Assembly: GCF_012971725.1 (NCBI RefSeq)
Contig: NZ_CP048833.1
Coordinates: 4,526,001 to 4,590,000 of the forward strand
Origin: Pseudomonas multiresinivorans
GTDB lineage: Bacteria; Pseudomonadota; Gammaproteobacteria; Pseudomonadales; Pseudomonadaceae
Direction of reading: 5' to 3'
DNA length: 64,000 bases
This document shows positions 18,200 to 26,699 of the stretch, piece after piece. Every line of letters starts with the position of its first letter. The first letter of the stretch is position 1. A program made the translations under genes and the position numbers. Under the pieces are notes generated by a model. It was not told the DNA's origin, made no database searches, and saw nothing but the letters and a program-made list of their open reading frames with translations.

Positions 18200-19956
18200 G
18201 CAACCTTTGGCCGCACCTGCTGCACCCGCTGTGGCTGATCCTGCTGCCGCCGCTCGGCTGGCTGCTGTGGAAGCTCTGGCACCGTGAGCGCCGCGCCGGC
18301 CGCTGGCAGTTGCTGCTGCCCCAGGCCTTCCACCCCTGGCTGCTGGCCGGCGGCAACGGCCGTCACGAACGCCGCCCGTGGATCTACCTGGGCGTCGCCT
18401 GGCTGCTGGCGGTGCTTGCCCTGCTCGGCCCGAGCTGGCAGCAGGTGGAGCAACCGACAATGGAGCGCAGCGACCCGCTGGTGGTGGTGCTGGAGCTCAC
18501 CCCACAGATGCTCGCCACCGACCTCAAGCCGACGCGCCTGGAACAGGCCCGGCGCAAGCTGCTCGACCTCCTGCAGGCGCGCAGCGACGCGCAGACCGCC
18601 ATCGTCGTCTACGCCGGCAGCGCCCACACGCTCGTGCCGCTGTCCAATGACCTGGCTACCGCACGCAATCTCATCGATGCTCTCAAGCCCTCGATCATGC
18701 CCGAACCGGGCGAGCGCGCCGATCTTGCCGTGGCCCAGGCTCGCCGCCTGCTGGACAACGGCGCCGAGGGCAACGGCCGTATCCTGCTGATCACCAGCGC
18801 GCTGGACGCCCGTGAACGCCAAGGCATCCGCCAGGCACTCAAGGGCAAGGGCAAGGACCTGCTGCTGCTCGCCGTCGGCACACCCGGCGGCGCACCCATC
18901 GCCCAGGAAGACGGCACCTTCCTCAAGGACGACCAGGGCAACATCCTGGTGCCGCGCCTGGACGAAGGTTCCCTGCGCGTCTTCGCCACCGACATGGGCG
19001 GCCGCTTCCAGCGCCTGCGCGCCAGCAGCGGCGACCTGCGCTCCCTTGGTCTGCTGGACAGTACCCAGGGCCTGCAGGTGAGCGAAGAAGATGCCCTGCT
19101 ACGCCTGCAGCGCTGGGCCGACCAGGGCTACTGGCTGCTGTTGCCCCTGCTCCTGCTCGCCGCCTGCGCCGGGCGGCGCGGCTGGCTGTTCAGCCTGCCG
19201 CTGTTGCTGCCGCTGCTCTGGGCGCCGCCGCAGGACGCCAATGCCTTCGAGCTGAACGATCTCTGGCTGCGCCCCGACCAGCAGGGCCAGCGCCTGCTCG
19301 ACGCCGGCAAGCCGGCCGAGGCAGCCGAGCACTTCGCTGACTTCCGCTGGAAGGGTCTGGCCCTGTATCGCGCCGGCGATTATGTCGACGCCGCACAGGC
19401 CTTCGCCCAGGGCGACGAGGCCGCCGACCACTACAACCGCGGCAACGCCCTGGCGAAACAGAACGAGCTGGAAGCCGCGATCGACGCCTACGACCAGGCA
19501 CTTGAGCGCAACCCCGACCTGGAGGCCGCCAAGCGCAACAAAGCCCTTCTCGAAGACCTGTTGCGCCAACGCAAGGACAATCCGCCCGGCGACGGCACCG
19601 ACCAGCCCCCCGAAGAGAACCACGACGCCGGGCAGAGCAGCGACCCCCAGGCCGCCCAGCCGCAGGACCAGCAGCACGAGGAAGACAACGCCAGCGAGCG
19701 TGACTCGCAACCGGCGCCGGCGGCGAAGAACCCATCGCAGGAAGCCGACAAACCCACCGCCAGCCAGGCCGACAAGCCCGACGGCGACGTTCGCGAAGAT
19801 CAGGAAACCAACCCGGAAGATGCCGGTCCACTGGGAGACGAGCGCCGTCAGGCCCTGGAACAGTGGCTGCGGCAGATTCCCGACGATCCGTCCGAACTGT
19901 TGCGCCGCAAGTTCTGGTACCAGCAACAGCAGCAGCGCCAGGAACCCAACCCATGA
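18196..19956 (+). CDS. BatB/BatC fusion: VWA domain plus TPR
   Basis: 586 residues, starting in an ATGA overlap. Residues 1-330 are BatB-like: two N-terminal membrane helices, a VWA domain and a membrane segment at 313-345. Residues 385-455 hold tetratricopeptide repeats (AADHYNRGNALAKQNELEAA), and residues 460-560 are a long, charged, disordered tail rich in Asp, Glu, Gln and Pro. The usual DxSxS metal motif is replaced by E100-L-T102-P-Q104, so metal binding is probably lost or altered here, unlike in the upstream BatA-like protein. Fusion of BatB and BatC is known in gammaproteobacteria. Confidence 0.9.
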   Translation: MSNLWPHLLHPLWLILLPPLGWLLWKLWHRERRAGRWQLLLPQAFHPWLLAGGNGRHERRPWIYLGVAWLLAVLALLGPSWQQVEQPTMERSDPLVVVLELTPQMLATDLKPTRLEQARRKLLDLLQARSDAQTAIVVYAGSAHTLVPLSNDLATARNLIDALKPSIMPEPGERADLAVAQARRLLDNGAEGNGRILLITSALDARERQGIRQALKGKGKDLLLLAVGTPGGAPIAQEDGTFLKDDQGNILVPRLDEGSLRVFATDMGGRFQRLRASSGDLRSLGLLDSTQGLQVSEEDALLRLQRWADQGYWLLLPLLLLAACAGRRGWLFSLPLLLPLLWAPPQDANAFELNDLWLRPDQQGQRLLDAGKPAEAAEHFADFRWKGLALYRAGDYVDAAQAFAQGDEAADHYNRGNALAKQNELEAAIDAYDQALERNPDLEAAKRNKALLEDLLRQRKDNPPGDGTDQPPEENHDAGQSSDPQAAQPQDQQHEEDNASERDSQPAPAAKNPSQEADKPTASQADKPDGDVREDQETNPEDAGPLGDERRQALEQWLRQIPDDPSELLRRKFWYQQQQQRQEPNP

Positions 19957-21599
19957 AAAGGCTGATCTGCCTGACCCTGCTGTGCCTCGCCGCCTTCCGC
20001 GCCGAGGCCAGCTTCACCGCCAGCGTCGACCGTGCGCGCCTGAACCAGGGCGAGAGCGTCGAGCTGACGCTAGAGTCCGATGACCCGACGCTGTTCGGCA
20101 AACCCGACCTGAAACCGCTGGACGAGCACTTCGTGGTCCTGGGCACCCGCCAGGTCAACCGCCTCACCACGCTCAACGGCAAGGCCCAGGCCACCACGCG
20201 CTGGATCATCACCCTGCAGCCACGCAGCGAAGGCAAGGTGGAAATCCCGCCGATCCACCTGGGCGGCAACGCCAGCGAGCCGATCAGCCTCGATGTGCTC
20301 AAGGCCGAAGACAGCGCCGAGGGACAGAAGCTCGCGCCGGTGTTCATCGACGCCAGTGTCGATCGCGAGGAAAGCTGGGTGCAGGCCCAGGTCATCCTCA
20401 CCCTGCGCATCTACCACTCGGTGTCGCTGTACGACGACAGCAGCCTCAGCCCGCTGCGCATGAACGACGCCCGCGTCGAACAACTGGGCGAGCCGCGCAC
20501 CTACGAGAAGGACATCAACGGCGTTCGCCATGGTGTGATCGAAGTGCGCTACGCGATCTTCCCGCAGAAGAGCGGCACCCTGGATATCCCCGGCCAGACC
20601 TTCAAGGCCACGCAGGTGGCCCAGCGCCGCAACGACGATGACTACAACCCGTTCGGCCCGCAGCCGGGCAAGCAGGTGCTGGTTACCTCGCCGAGCATTC
20701 CGCTGCAGATCGACCCCAAGCCCGCCGACTACCCGAAGGACGCACCCTGGCTGCCGGCACGCTCGCTCAGCCTGAGCGAGACCTGGAGCCCGCAGCCCGA
20801 GGAAGCCAAGGCCGGCGAATCGCTGACCCGTAACATCATGCTGCGCGTGGATGGCCTGTCCGGCGCCCAGTTGCCGCCGCTGCCGGTCACCCTGCCCGAA
20901 GGCCTGCGCCATTACCCGGACCAGCCGCAGCTGGCCAACGAAAGCAGTGACCAGGGCATGATCGGCAGCCGCGAGGAACGCGAAGCGCTGATCGCCGACA
21001 AGGCCGGCCCGGTCGAGCTGCCGCCGGTGGAAGTGGTCTGGTGGAATACCCAGGAGCGCCGGGTCGAGCGCACCAGCCTGCCGGCGCGCACGCTGCAAGT
21101 CGCCGCCAATGCGCAACTGGAAGAACACACCGAGGCCCCCGCTGCCCCCAGCGAAGCAGCAGTCAGCGACATGCTGCTCTGGCCCTGGCAGCTCGCGTGC
21201 GCACTGCTCAGCCTGACCACCCTGCTCGGCTTTGGCCTGTGGTGGCGCGCCCGCAGCCAGCCGGCGGTCATTCGCGTGGCGCAGGCCGGCCCGAGTACCC
21301 GCACGCTGCTCGATGAACTGCGCCGCGCCTGCCAGGCCAACGACTCCCATGCCACCCGCCAGGCGCTGGACGCCTGGGCCCGGCAACAACCGGAAACCCT
21401 GGCCGACATGGCAGCGCGCTTCGTGCCGTTGTCCGATGCGCTGGATGGCCTCAACGGTGCGCTCTACAGCGACAGCGAAGGCGGACGCAACTGGCAGGGC
21501 GAAGACCTCTGGCGCGCCATCCGCACCCTTCCCGGTGCCGACCCGGACGCACCGCCGGCGCCGGAGGCCAGCAGCCTGCCGCCGCTCTATCCACGCTGA
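19953..21599 (+). CDS. BatD-like protein, oxygen-tolerance family
   Basis: 548 residues beginning MKRLICLTLLCLAAFRAEA, a signal peptide, in a 4-base overlap with the upstream stop. The long periplasmic part has repeated immunoglobulin-like beta domains (SFTASVDRARLNQGESVELT at the mature N-terminus, RQVNRLTTLNGKAQATT) typical of BatD. A membrane helix lies near residues 406-432, followed by a short cytoplasmic helical tail. It is the last of the tightly packed operon genes and is expected to form a periplasmic complex with the BatA/B VWA domains. Confidence 0.9.
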   Translation: MKRLICLTLLCLAAFRAEASFTASVDRARLNQGESVELTLESDDPTLFGKPDLKPLDEHFVVLGTRQVNRLTTLNGKAQATTRWIITLQPRSEGKVEIPPIHLGGNASEPISLDVLKAEDSAEGQKLAPVFIDASVDREESWVQAQVILTLRIYHSVSLYDDSSLSPLRMNDARVEQLGEPRTYEKDINGVRHGVIEVRYAIFPQKSGTLDIPGQTFKATQVAQRRNDDDYNPFGPQPGKQVLVTSPSIPLQIDPKPADYPKDAPWLPARSLSLSETWSPQPEEAKAGESLTRNIMLRVDGLSGAQLPPLPVTLPEGLRHYPDQPQLANESSDQGMIGSREEREALIADKAGPVELPPVEVVWWNTQERRVERTSLPARTLQVAANAQLEEHTEAPAAPSEAAVSDMLLWPWQLACALLSLTTLLGFGLWWRARSQPAVIRVAQAGPSTRTLLDELRRACQANDSHATRQALDAWARQQPETLADMAARFVPLSDALDGLNGALYSDSEGGRNWQGEDLWRAIRTLPGADPDAPPAPEASSLPPLYPR

Positions 21600-21636
21600 C
21601 GGCTATGCTGGTGGCATCCCCGCCAGAGGTGCGTCC

Positions 21637-22737
21637 ATGCCCGCCCACCGGCTGATTCCGGCGCTGGCCGCCGGCCTGCTGCTGATCTGCAACCTCCTCG
21701 CGGCCGGCCCGTTGAAGGCAGCCGAGGCCCTGCCACCGACCCAGCCGTTGCAGGGCCCCGGCGGCTCGCACTATGCCCATGCCGACGTGCGCCAGTGGCA
21801 CTTCTCGGCCGATGACAACGAATACTGGGTGTTCACTCCGGAGCGCCCAGCCCCCGCCAGCGCGCCGGTGGTGGTCTTCACCCACGGCTGGAGCGTCATG
21901 CAGCCGGACCTCTACCGCGCCTGGATCGAGCACATCGTCCGGCGTGGCGCCATTCTCATCTACCCGCGCTACCAGGCGACGCTGAAGACGCCAGCGGCGG
22001 AGTTCCTGCCCAACGCAGCCGACTCCGTGCGCCGCGCCATCGCCGATCTGCAGGCGGGCAAGCTGGGAGTGAAGCCGGAGCTGGAGCACGTCGCCTACGT
22101 CGGCCATTCGGCAGGCGGCCTGATCGCCAGCGGGCTCGCCGCCTCCTGGCAACGGCTGGGCATTCCGCAGCCGCGAGCGCTCATGGCGGTTGAGCCGGGC
22201 AAGAGCAGTGGTCCGCGCTGGCGGCAGGTCCCGCTGGAGCCGCTGGCGAACATTCTCGCCGGTACCTTGCTGTTGGCAGTGTGCGGCGACGAGGACGAGC
22301 GTGTCGCCTGCGATGACGCGCAGCGCATCTATGCGGAAAGCACCCAGATCGAGCCCCGCAACAAGGACCTGCTCCTGCTGCGCAGCGACCGCCACGGCAG
22401 CCCGCCGCTGCTGGCCAACCACGCAGCGCCGACCGCACCGCGCTTCGATCCGCGCTACCCGCCCAGCGACTCTTCCAGCTGGTTGCTCAACCGCGTGCAG
22501 GAGCGTGTGAAGCAGCGTCTGAAACAAGGGCAACCCTCGGCGCACAATGCCCTGGCGACCGATGCGATGGACTGGTTCGGGCCGTGGAAGCTGTTCGATG
22601 CACTGTGCGATGCAGCCTTCTACGGCCAGGACCGCGATTACGCGCTGGGTGGTGGGCCGGCGCAGCTGTCCATGGGGCGCTGGAGCGACGGGACGCCAGT
22701 GAAGGCGATGCAGCGGTTGTCGGCACCAGCCCCCTGA
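21637..22737 (+). CDS. Secreted alpha/beta-hydrolase
   Basis: 366 residues from ATG 21637 with AGAGGT upstream. A signal peptide occupies residues 1-29 (MPAHRLIPALAAGLLLICNL...). The fold is marked by the oxyanion segment VVVFTHGW and by the nucleophile elbow GHSAGG with the serine at residue 158; the remaining triad residues cannot be fixed by eye (candidates: CGDEDE near 225 and RSDRHGSPP near 255). The shape resembles chlorophyllase or cutinase/PETase-like lipolytic enzymes, so it may be an esterase. It lies 37 bases after batD and may share its transcript; a REP follows the stop. Confidence 0.78.
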   Translation: MPAHRLIPALAAGLLLICNLLAAGPLKAAEALPPTQPLQGPGGSHYAHADVRQWHFSADDNEYWVFTPERPAPASAPVVVFTHGWSVMQPDLYRAWIEHIVRRGAILIYPRYQATLKTPAAEFLPNAADSVRRAIADLQAGKLGVKPELEHVAYVGHSAGGLIASGLAASWQRLGIPQPRALMAVEPGKSSGPRWRQVPLEPLANILAGTLLLAVCGDEDERVACDDAQRIYAESTQIEPRNKDLLLLRSDRHGSPPLLANHAAPTAPRFDPRYPPSDSSSWLLNRVQERVKQRLKQGQPSAHNALATDAMDWFGPWKLFDALCDAAFYGQDRDYALGGGPAQLSMGRWSDGTPVKAMQRLSAPAP

Positions 22738-22756
22738 GCATCCGGCGCCGGCCCGG

Positions 22757-22827
22757 GTTCGCGAGCAAGCTCGCTCCTACAGGGACGCGCCGGTGCGTTT
22801 TTTGTAGGAGCGAGCTTGCTCGCGAAC
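22757..22827. repeat. REP inverted-repeat pair, copy 2
   Basis: Facing copies of the same palindromic unit as at 8504, separated by about 25 bases. It fills almost the whole gap between the convergent ends of the hydrolase gene and the AhpD-like gene (stop at 22832), so it may also act as a barrier between the two transcripts. Confidence 0.9.
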
Positions 22828-22831
22828 AGTC

Positions 22832-23248
22832 TCAACCGCCGCTGTGCTCCATCACCGCCCCCTTGAACACATCGTCCAGCGGCACCTGGTAGCCGATTGC
22901 AAGACGGTTGGTCTCGTTGGCCATGGCCACCACAGCCATCAGCTCGCCGAGCATGGCATCGTCCATCCCCGCCTTGCGCGCCGCCGCGCCGTGGGAGCCG
23001 ATGCAGTAGTTGCAGTTGTTGGTGACGCTCACGGCGACGTAGATCAGCTCCTTTACCAGCGGGTCCAACTGCCCCGGCCCCATGACTTGCTTGAGGCTTT
23101 CCCAGGTGCGCTTGAGGGTCTGCGGGTGGTTGGCCAGGGCCTTCCAGAAGTTGTTCACCCAGTCGATCCTGCGGGTCGCCATGATGTCGTCGTAGACAGC
23201 GCGGACTTCAGGGCTGGCGTCGGCGTACTCGATCAGTTGGAAGGACAT
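22832..23248 (-). CDS. AhpD-like / carboxymuconolactone decarboxylase family protein
   Basis: 138 residues from ATG 23248, with GGGG 8 bases upstream. It has the peroxidase-type AhpD motif C79-N-Y-C82-x3-H86 (NCNYCIGSH), which in AhpD reduces alkyl hydroperoxides with a thiol pair. Other family members are decarboxylases, but those lack the CxxC, so a redox role is favoured. Divergent from the cyclase gene (113 bases), it may share control with it. Confidence 0.82.
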   Translation of the reverse strand: MSFQLIEYADASPEVRAVYDDIMATRRIDWVNNFWKALANHPQTLKRTWESLKQVMGPGQLDPLVKELIYVAVSVTNNCNYCIGSHGAAARKAGMDDAMLGELMAVVAMANETNRLAIGYQVPLDDVFKGAVMEHSGG

Positions 23249-23361
23249 GATTACCCCTACAAGTTTTGGAATAAGAAAAGCAGAATTCAGAATTGGATGA
23301 TTGGACAAGCGATGGAGAAAGATAAGGCGTTCCCTCCCATCCCCGTCAAGGAATCAGACCC

Positions 23362-24168
23362 ATGCAACGCCGCCCCGCCCTGCTCTTCGCCGTCGCCCTG
23401 CTACCGTTTCTCGTCCAGTCGGCTCAGGCCGCCCAGCCGGGCCTGTGGGATACCTACGCCAGCCTCAAGCAGCACGACTGGGTCGACCTGACCCACGCGT
23501 TCGACAGCAATACACCGCACTGGAAAGGCTTCGAGCCCATGGGTCGCAAGACGCTCTACACCGTGGACAAGGACGGTTTCCAGGTGGAGCTGTACAGCCA
23601 CGTTGGCCAGTGGGGCACCCACGTCGACCCGCCGGTGCACTTCCACAAGGGCCTGCGCAGCGTCGATCAACTCGACGTGAAGGAGCAGTTCCTGCCGCTG
23701 GTGGTGTTCGATATCCACGAGCAGGTGGCGAAGAATCCCGACTACGTACTGACCCTGGCCGATGTGAAGGCCTGGGAAGCCAGGCATGGTGCGGTACCGG
23801 AAGGCTCCTTCGCGGCGTTGCGTACCGACTGGTCCCGGCGCTGGCCGGACCAGGCGAAGATGCAGAACCAGGACGCCAAGGGTGTCGCGCACTATCCGGG
23901 CTGGAGCAAGGAGGCGCTGGTGTACCTCTACGAGACGCGCAAGATCACCGCGTCCGGCCACGAGACCACCGACACCGATCCGGGTATCGCCACCAGCAAG
24001 GACGACTACTCGCTGGAGTCGTACATCCTGGGCACCAACCACTACCAGATCGAACTGCTCTCCAACCTCGACAAGGTGCCTGAGGCCGGCGCGCTGGCGG
24101 TGGTGAGTTTCCCGAAGATTGCCGAGGGCACGGGCTTCCCGGCGCGGGTGTTTGCCATCCTGCCGTAA
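23362..24168 (+). CDS. Secreted cyclase-family (kynurenine formamidase-like) protein
   Basis: 268 residues. A signal peptide ends at about residue 23 (AQA/A). The core is the cyclase family (PF04199-like): GTHVDPPVHF carries the metal ligands H87, D89 and H93, and further family features are DLTHAFDSNTPHW near the start and HETTDTDPG near 195-203. KynB-type enzymes of the family hydrolyse N-formylkynurenine, but they are cytosolic, so an exported member probably acts on a different amide or ester. The gene stands alone between two gene-end structures. Confidence 0.82.
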   Translation: MQRRPALLFAVALLPFLVQSAQAAQPGLWDTYASLKQHDWVDLTHAFDSNTPHWKGFEPMGRKTLYTVDKDGFQVELYSHVGQWGTHVDPPVHFHKGLRSVDQLDVKEQFLPLVVFDIHEQVAKNPDYVLTLADVKAWEARHGAVPEGSFAALRTDWSRRWPDQAKMQNQDAKGVAHYPGWSKEALVYLYETRKITASGHETTDTDPGIATSKDDYSLESYILGTNHYQIELLSNLDKVPEAGALAVVSFPKIAEGTGFPARVFAILP

Positions 24169-24180
24169 TCCGTCCTGCCT

Positions 24181-24247
24181 GTAGGAGCGAGCTTGCTCGC
24201 GAACAGCCTCGTCGCGGGAGTTGATTCGCGAGCAAGCTCGCTCCTAC
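24181..24247. repeat. REP inverted-repeat pair, copy 3
   Basis: Two facing copies of the GTAGGAGCGAGCTTGCTCGC unit starting 13 bases after the cyclase stop. Here the outward ends of the pair are the GTAGGAGC side, so the orientation of the pair is opposite to copies 1 and 2. Confidence 0.9.
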
Positions 24248-24256
24248 GAAGAGCAT

Positions 24257-24290
24257 AAAAAAAAGCGGCCCGAGGGCCGCGTTTTTTATT
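24257..24290. terminator. Bidirectional Rho-independent terminator
   Basis: GCGGCC - CGAG - GGCCGC at 24265-24280, with an A run of eight before and a T run of six after. It serves both the cyclase gene (plus) and the RND gene (minus, stop at 24304). Confidence 0.9.
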
Positions 24291-24303
24291 GCTCGAGCGT
24301 CGA

Positions 24304-26685
24304 TCAGTGAACCAGGATCGAAGCCTTCTTCTGACGCACCTTCTCCGGATTGATCAGGAAGCGTGCCAGCGCCGGCAGCAGCCAGAGGGCGCCGAACATG
24401 TTCCAGAGGAGCATGAAGGTCAGCATCAGGCCCATGTCAGCCTGGAACTTGATCGCCGAGAAGATCCAGGTGGCGACGCCGATGGCCAGGCAAAGGCCGG
24501 TGAACAGCACCGCTTTACCGGTGGACTTCAGGGTCTCGTAGTAGGCTTCCTGCAGGGACAGGCCCTGGCGCAGGAAAGACTCCAGGCGGGTGTAGATGTA
24601 GATGCCGTAGTCCACGCCGATACCCACGCCCAGTGCAATCACCGGCAGGGTCGCTACCTTCACGCCGATGCCCAGGGTGGCCATCAGCGCGTTGCCCAGC
24701 ACCGAGGTGAGGATCAGCGGCAGCACGATGCACAGGGTCGCGGCGAAGGAACGGAAGGTGATCAGGCACATCAGCGCAACGCAGATGTACACCAGGATCA
24801 GGATGGTCAGTTCCGAGTGTTTGATCACGTCGTTGGTGGCGGCCTCGATACCGGCGTTACCGGCGGCGAGCTTGAACTTCAGGTCATCCTTCTCGTTGGC
24901 CTTGGCGAATTCCTGAACGACAGCCACGGCGCGATCGAGGGTCTCGGCCTTGTGGTCGTTGAGGAACACCAGCAGGGGCGCCAGCGAGCAGTTGCTGTTG
25001 AACAGGCCTTCGGCGCGGCTGATGGAGTTGTTCAGCACGTCCTGGTTGCGCGACAGCGACTCCCACTTCAGGTTGCCTTCGTTCATGCCCTTGATCATCT
25101 GCTTGGAGACGGTGACCAGGGAAATGGCCGACTGCACGCCCTGGGTGTTCTCCAGGCGCCAGGCCAGCTCGTCGATGGCGGACAGGGTCTTGTGGGTGGA
25201 ACAGCCTTCGGCCTCGGACGCCACCATCACCACCAGCACGTCGGAGCTGGTCGAGTAGTTGCGGATGATGAAGTCGTTGTCCAGGTTGTAGCGCGAGTCC
25301 GGACGCAGCTCCGGTGCGCCCTGGTCGAGGTCGCCGATCTTCAGGTGATGCCCCTGCCACATGCCGCCGGCGAACATCGCCAGGGCGATGACCACGGAGA
25401 TCGGCGCCACGGACGGGCTGGCGAAGTTGGACAGCGCGCGCCAGAAGGGATGGTCGCGCACGGCGTCTTCCTTGCTGCGCTGCACCGCCTTCTTGCTGAT
25501 GCCGATGTAGGAGATGGCGACCGGCAGCAGGATCAGGTTGGTGAACACGATCACCGCCACGCCGATGGACGCGCCGATGGCCAGCTCGCGGATCACGCCG
25601 ATGTCGATCACCAGCAGGGTGATGAAGCCGACGGCGTCCGCGAGGATGGCGATCATGCCCGGCAGGAACAGCTGGCGGAAGGTGCGGCGGGCGGCCAGCA
25701 GCGGGGTTTCCGCGTCACTGGACTGCAGGGCGATACCGTTGATCTTCTGCACGCCGTGGGAAATACCGATGGCGAAGATCAGGAACGGCACCAGCATCGA
25801 GTACGGGTCCAGCCCGAAGCCGATGATGTGCAGCAGGCCCAGTTGCCAGATCACCGCCACCAGGGTGGTGGACAGCACGGCGATGGTGGAGCGCACGCAC
25901 TTGGTGAACCACAGCAGCAGCACCAGGGTGATGACGAAGCAGATGCCGAAGAAGCCGACCACCATCAGCAGGCCGTCGATCAGGTCACCGACCTTCTTGG
26001 CGAAGCCGGTGATGTGGATCTTCACGTTGGGGTTCTGCAGCTGGTACTTGTCGCGGATCTTCTCTTCCAGCTCATGGGAGAACTGGCGGTAGTCTAGCTT
26101 CATCAGCTTGCCCTGGTCCTTCGGGTCCGGGTAGACCTCCAGCAGCGGCACGTCGACGATGCTCGACTTGAAGTTGTTGGCCACCAGGCGGCCGATCTGG
26201 CCGGACTTGAGCACGTTGTTGCGCAGCAGGTCCAGGGCCTTGGCGGAACCGTCGTAGGTCTGCGGGATCACTTCGCCGCCGGCGAAGCCTTCCTCGGTCA
26301 CTTCGGTCCAGCGTACGCTCGGGCTCCACAGCGACTTCATGCCGGAGCGGTCGACGCCCGGGATGTAGAACACCTCGTCATGGATCTGCCGCAGCGTCTC
26401 CATGTACTCCTTGGTGAAGATGTCGCCGTTCACCGCTTCCACCGAGATGCGCACGGTGTTGCCGAGGTTGGCCAGGTCGTTGCGGTGCTCCAGCATGTTC
26501 TGGATGAACGGATGCTGCAGCGGGATCATCTTCTCGAAGCTGGTGGACGGGCGAACTTGCGTGGCCGACCAGCCGAGGAAGATGGTCACCAGCAGGCACG
26601 TGATGATCACGAACGGCCGGTGGGTGAAGATGATGCGTTCCAGGAAAGTCGCCTTGTCCTGTTGATGCTTGTTCAGAGCGTTCAT
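24304..26685 (-). CDS. RND-superfamily (MMPL type) hydrophobe exporter
   Basis: 793 residues, with an N-terminal membrane helix and two clusters of five to six membrane helices, each preceded by a large periplasmic loop (residues about 50-240 and 440-610), the standard RND/MMPL plan. It starts MNALNKHQQDKATFLERIIF, preceded by GGGGAG. MMPL-type transporters of Gram-negative bacteria move hydrophobic substrates (hopanoids, carotenoid lipids, aryl polyenes). It begins 14 bases after the YCF48 gene stop, so the two are co-transcribed. Together with DUF1329 and DUF1302 neighbours it probably exports or imports an apolar compound across the envelope. Substrate not identifiable. Confidence 0.88.
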   Translation of the reverse strand: MNALNKHQQDKATFLERIIFTHRPFVIITCLLVTIFLGWSATQVRPSTSFEKMIPLQHPFIQNMLEHRNDLANLGNTVRISVEAVNGDIFTKEYMETLRQIHDEVFYIPGVDRSGMKSLWSPSVRWTEVTEEGFAGGEVIPQTYDGSAKALDLLRNNVLKSGQIGRLVANNFKSSIVDVPLLEVYPDPKDQGKLMKLDYRQFSHELEEKIRDKYQLQNPNVKIHITGFAKKVGDLIDGLLMVVGFFGICFVITLVLLLWFTKCVRSTIAVLSTTLVAVIWQLGLLHIIGFGLDPYSMLVPFLIFAIGISHGVQKINGIALQSSDAETPLLAARRTFRQLFLPGMIAILADAVGFITLLVIDIGVIRELAIGASIGVAVIVFTNLILLPVAISYIGISKKAVQRSKEDAVRDHPFWRALSNFASPSVAPISVVIALAMFAGGMWQGHHLKIGDLDQGAPELRPDSRYNLDNDFIIRNYSTSSDVLVVMVASEAEGCSTHKTLSAIDELAWRLENTQGVQSAISLVTVSKQMIKGMNEGNLKWESLSRNQDVLNNSISRAEGLFNSNCSLAPLLVFLNDHKAETLDRAVAVVQEFAKANEKDDLKFKLAAGNAGIEAATNDVIKHSELTILILVYICVALMCLITFRSFAATLCIVLPLILTSVLGNALMATLGIGVKVATLPVIALGVGIGVDYGIYIYTRLESFLRQGLSLQEAYYETLKSTGKAVLFTGLCLAIGVATWIFSAIKFQADMGLMLTFMLLWNMFGALWLLPALARFLINPEKVRQKKASILVH

Positions 26686-26699
26686 TGCGGCTCCCCGGC

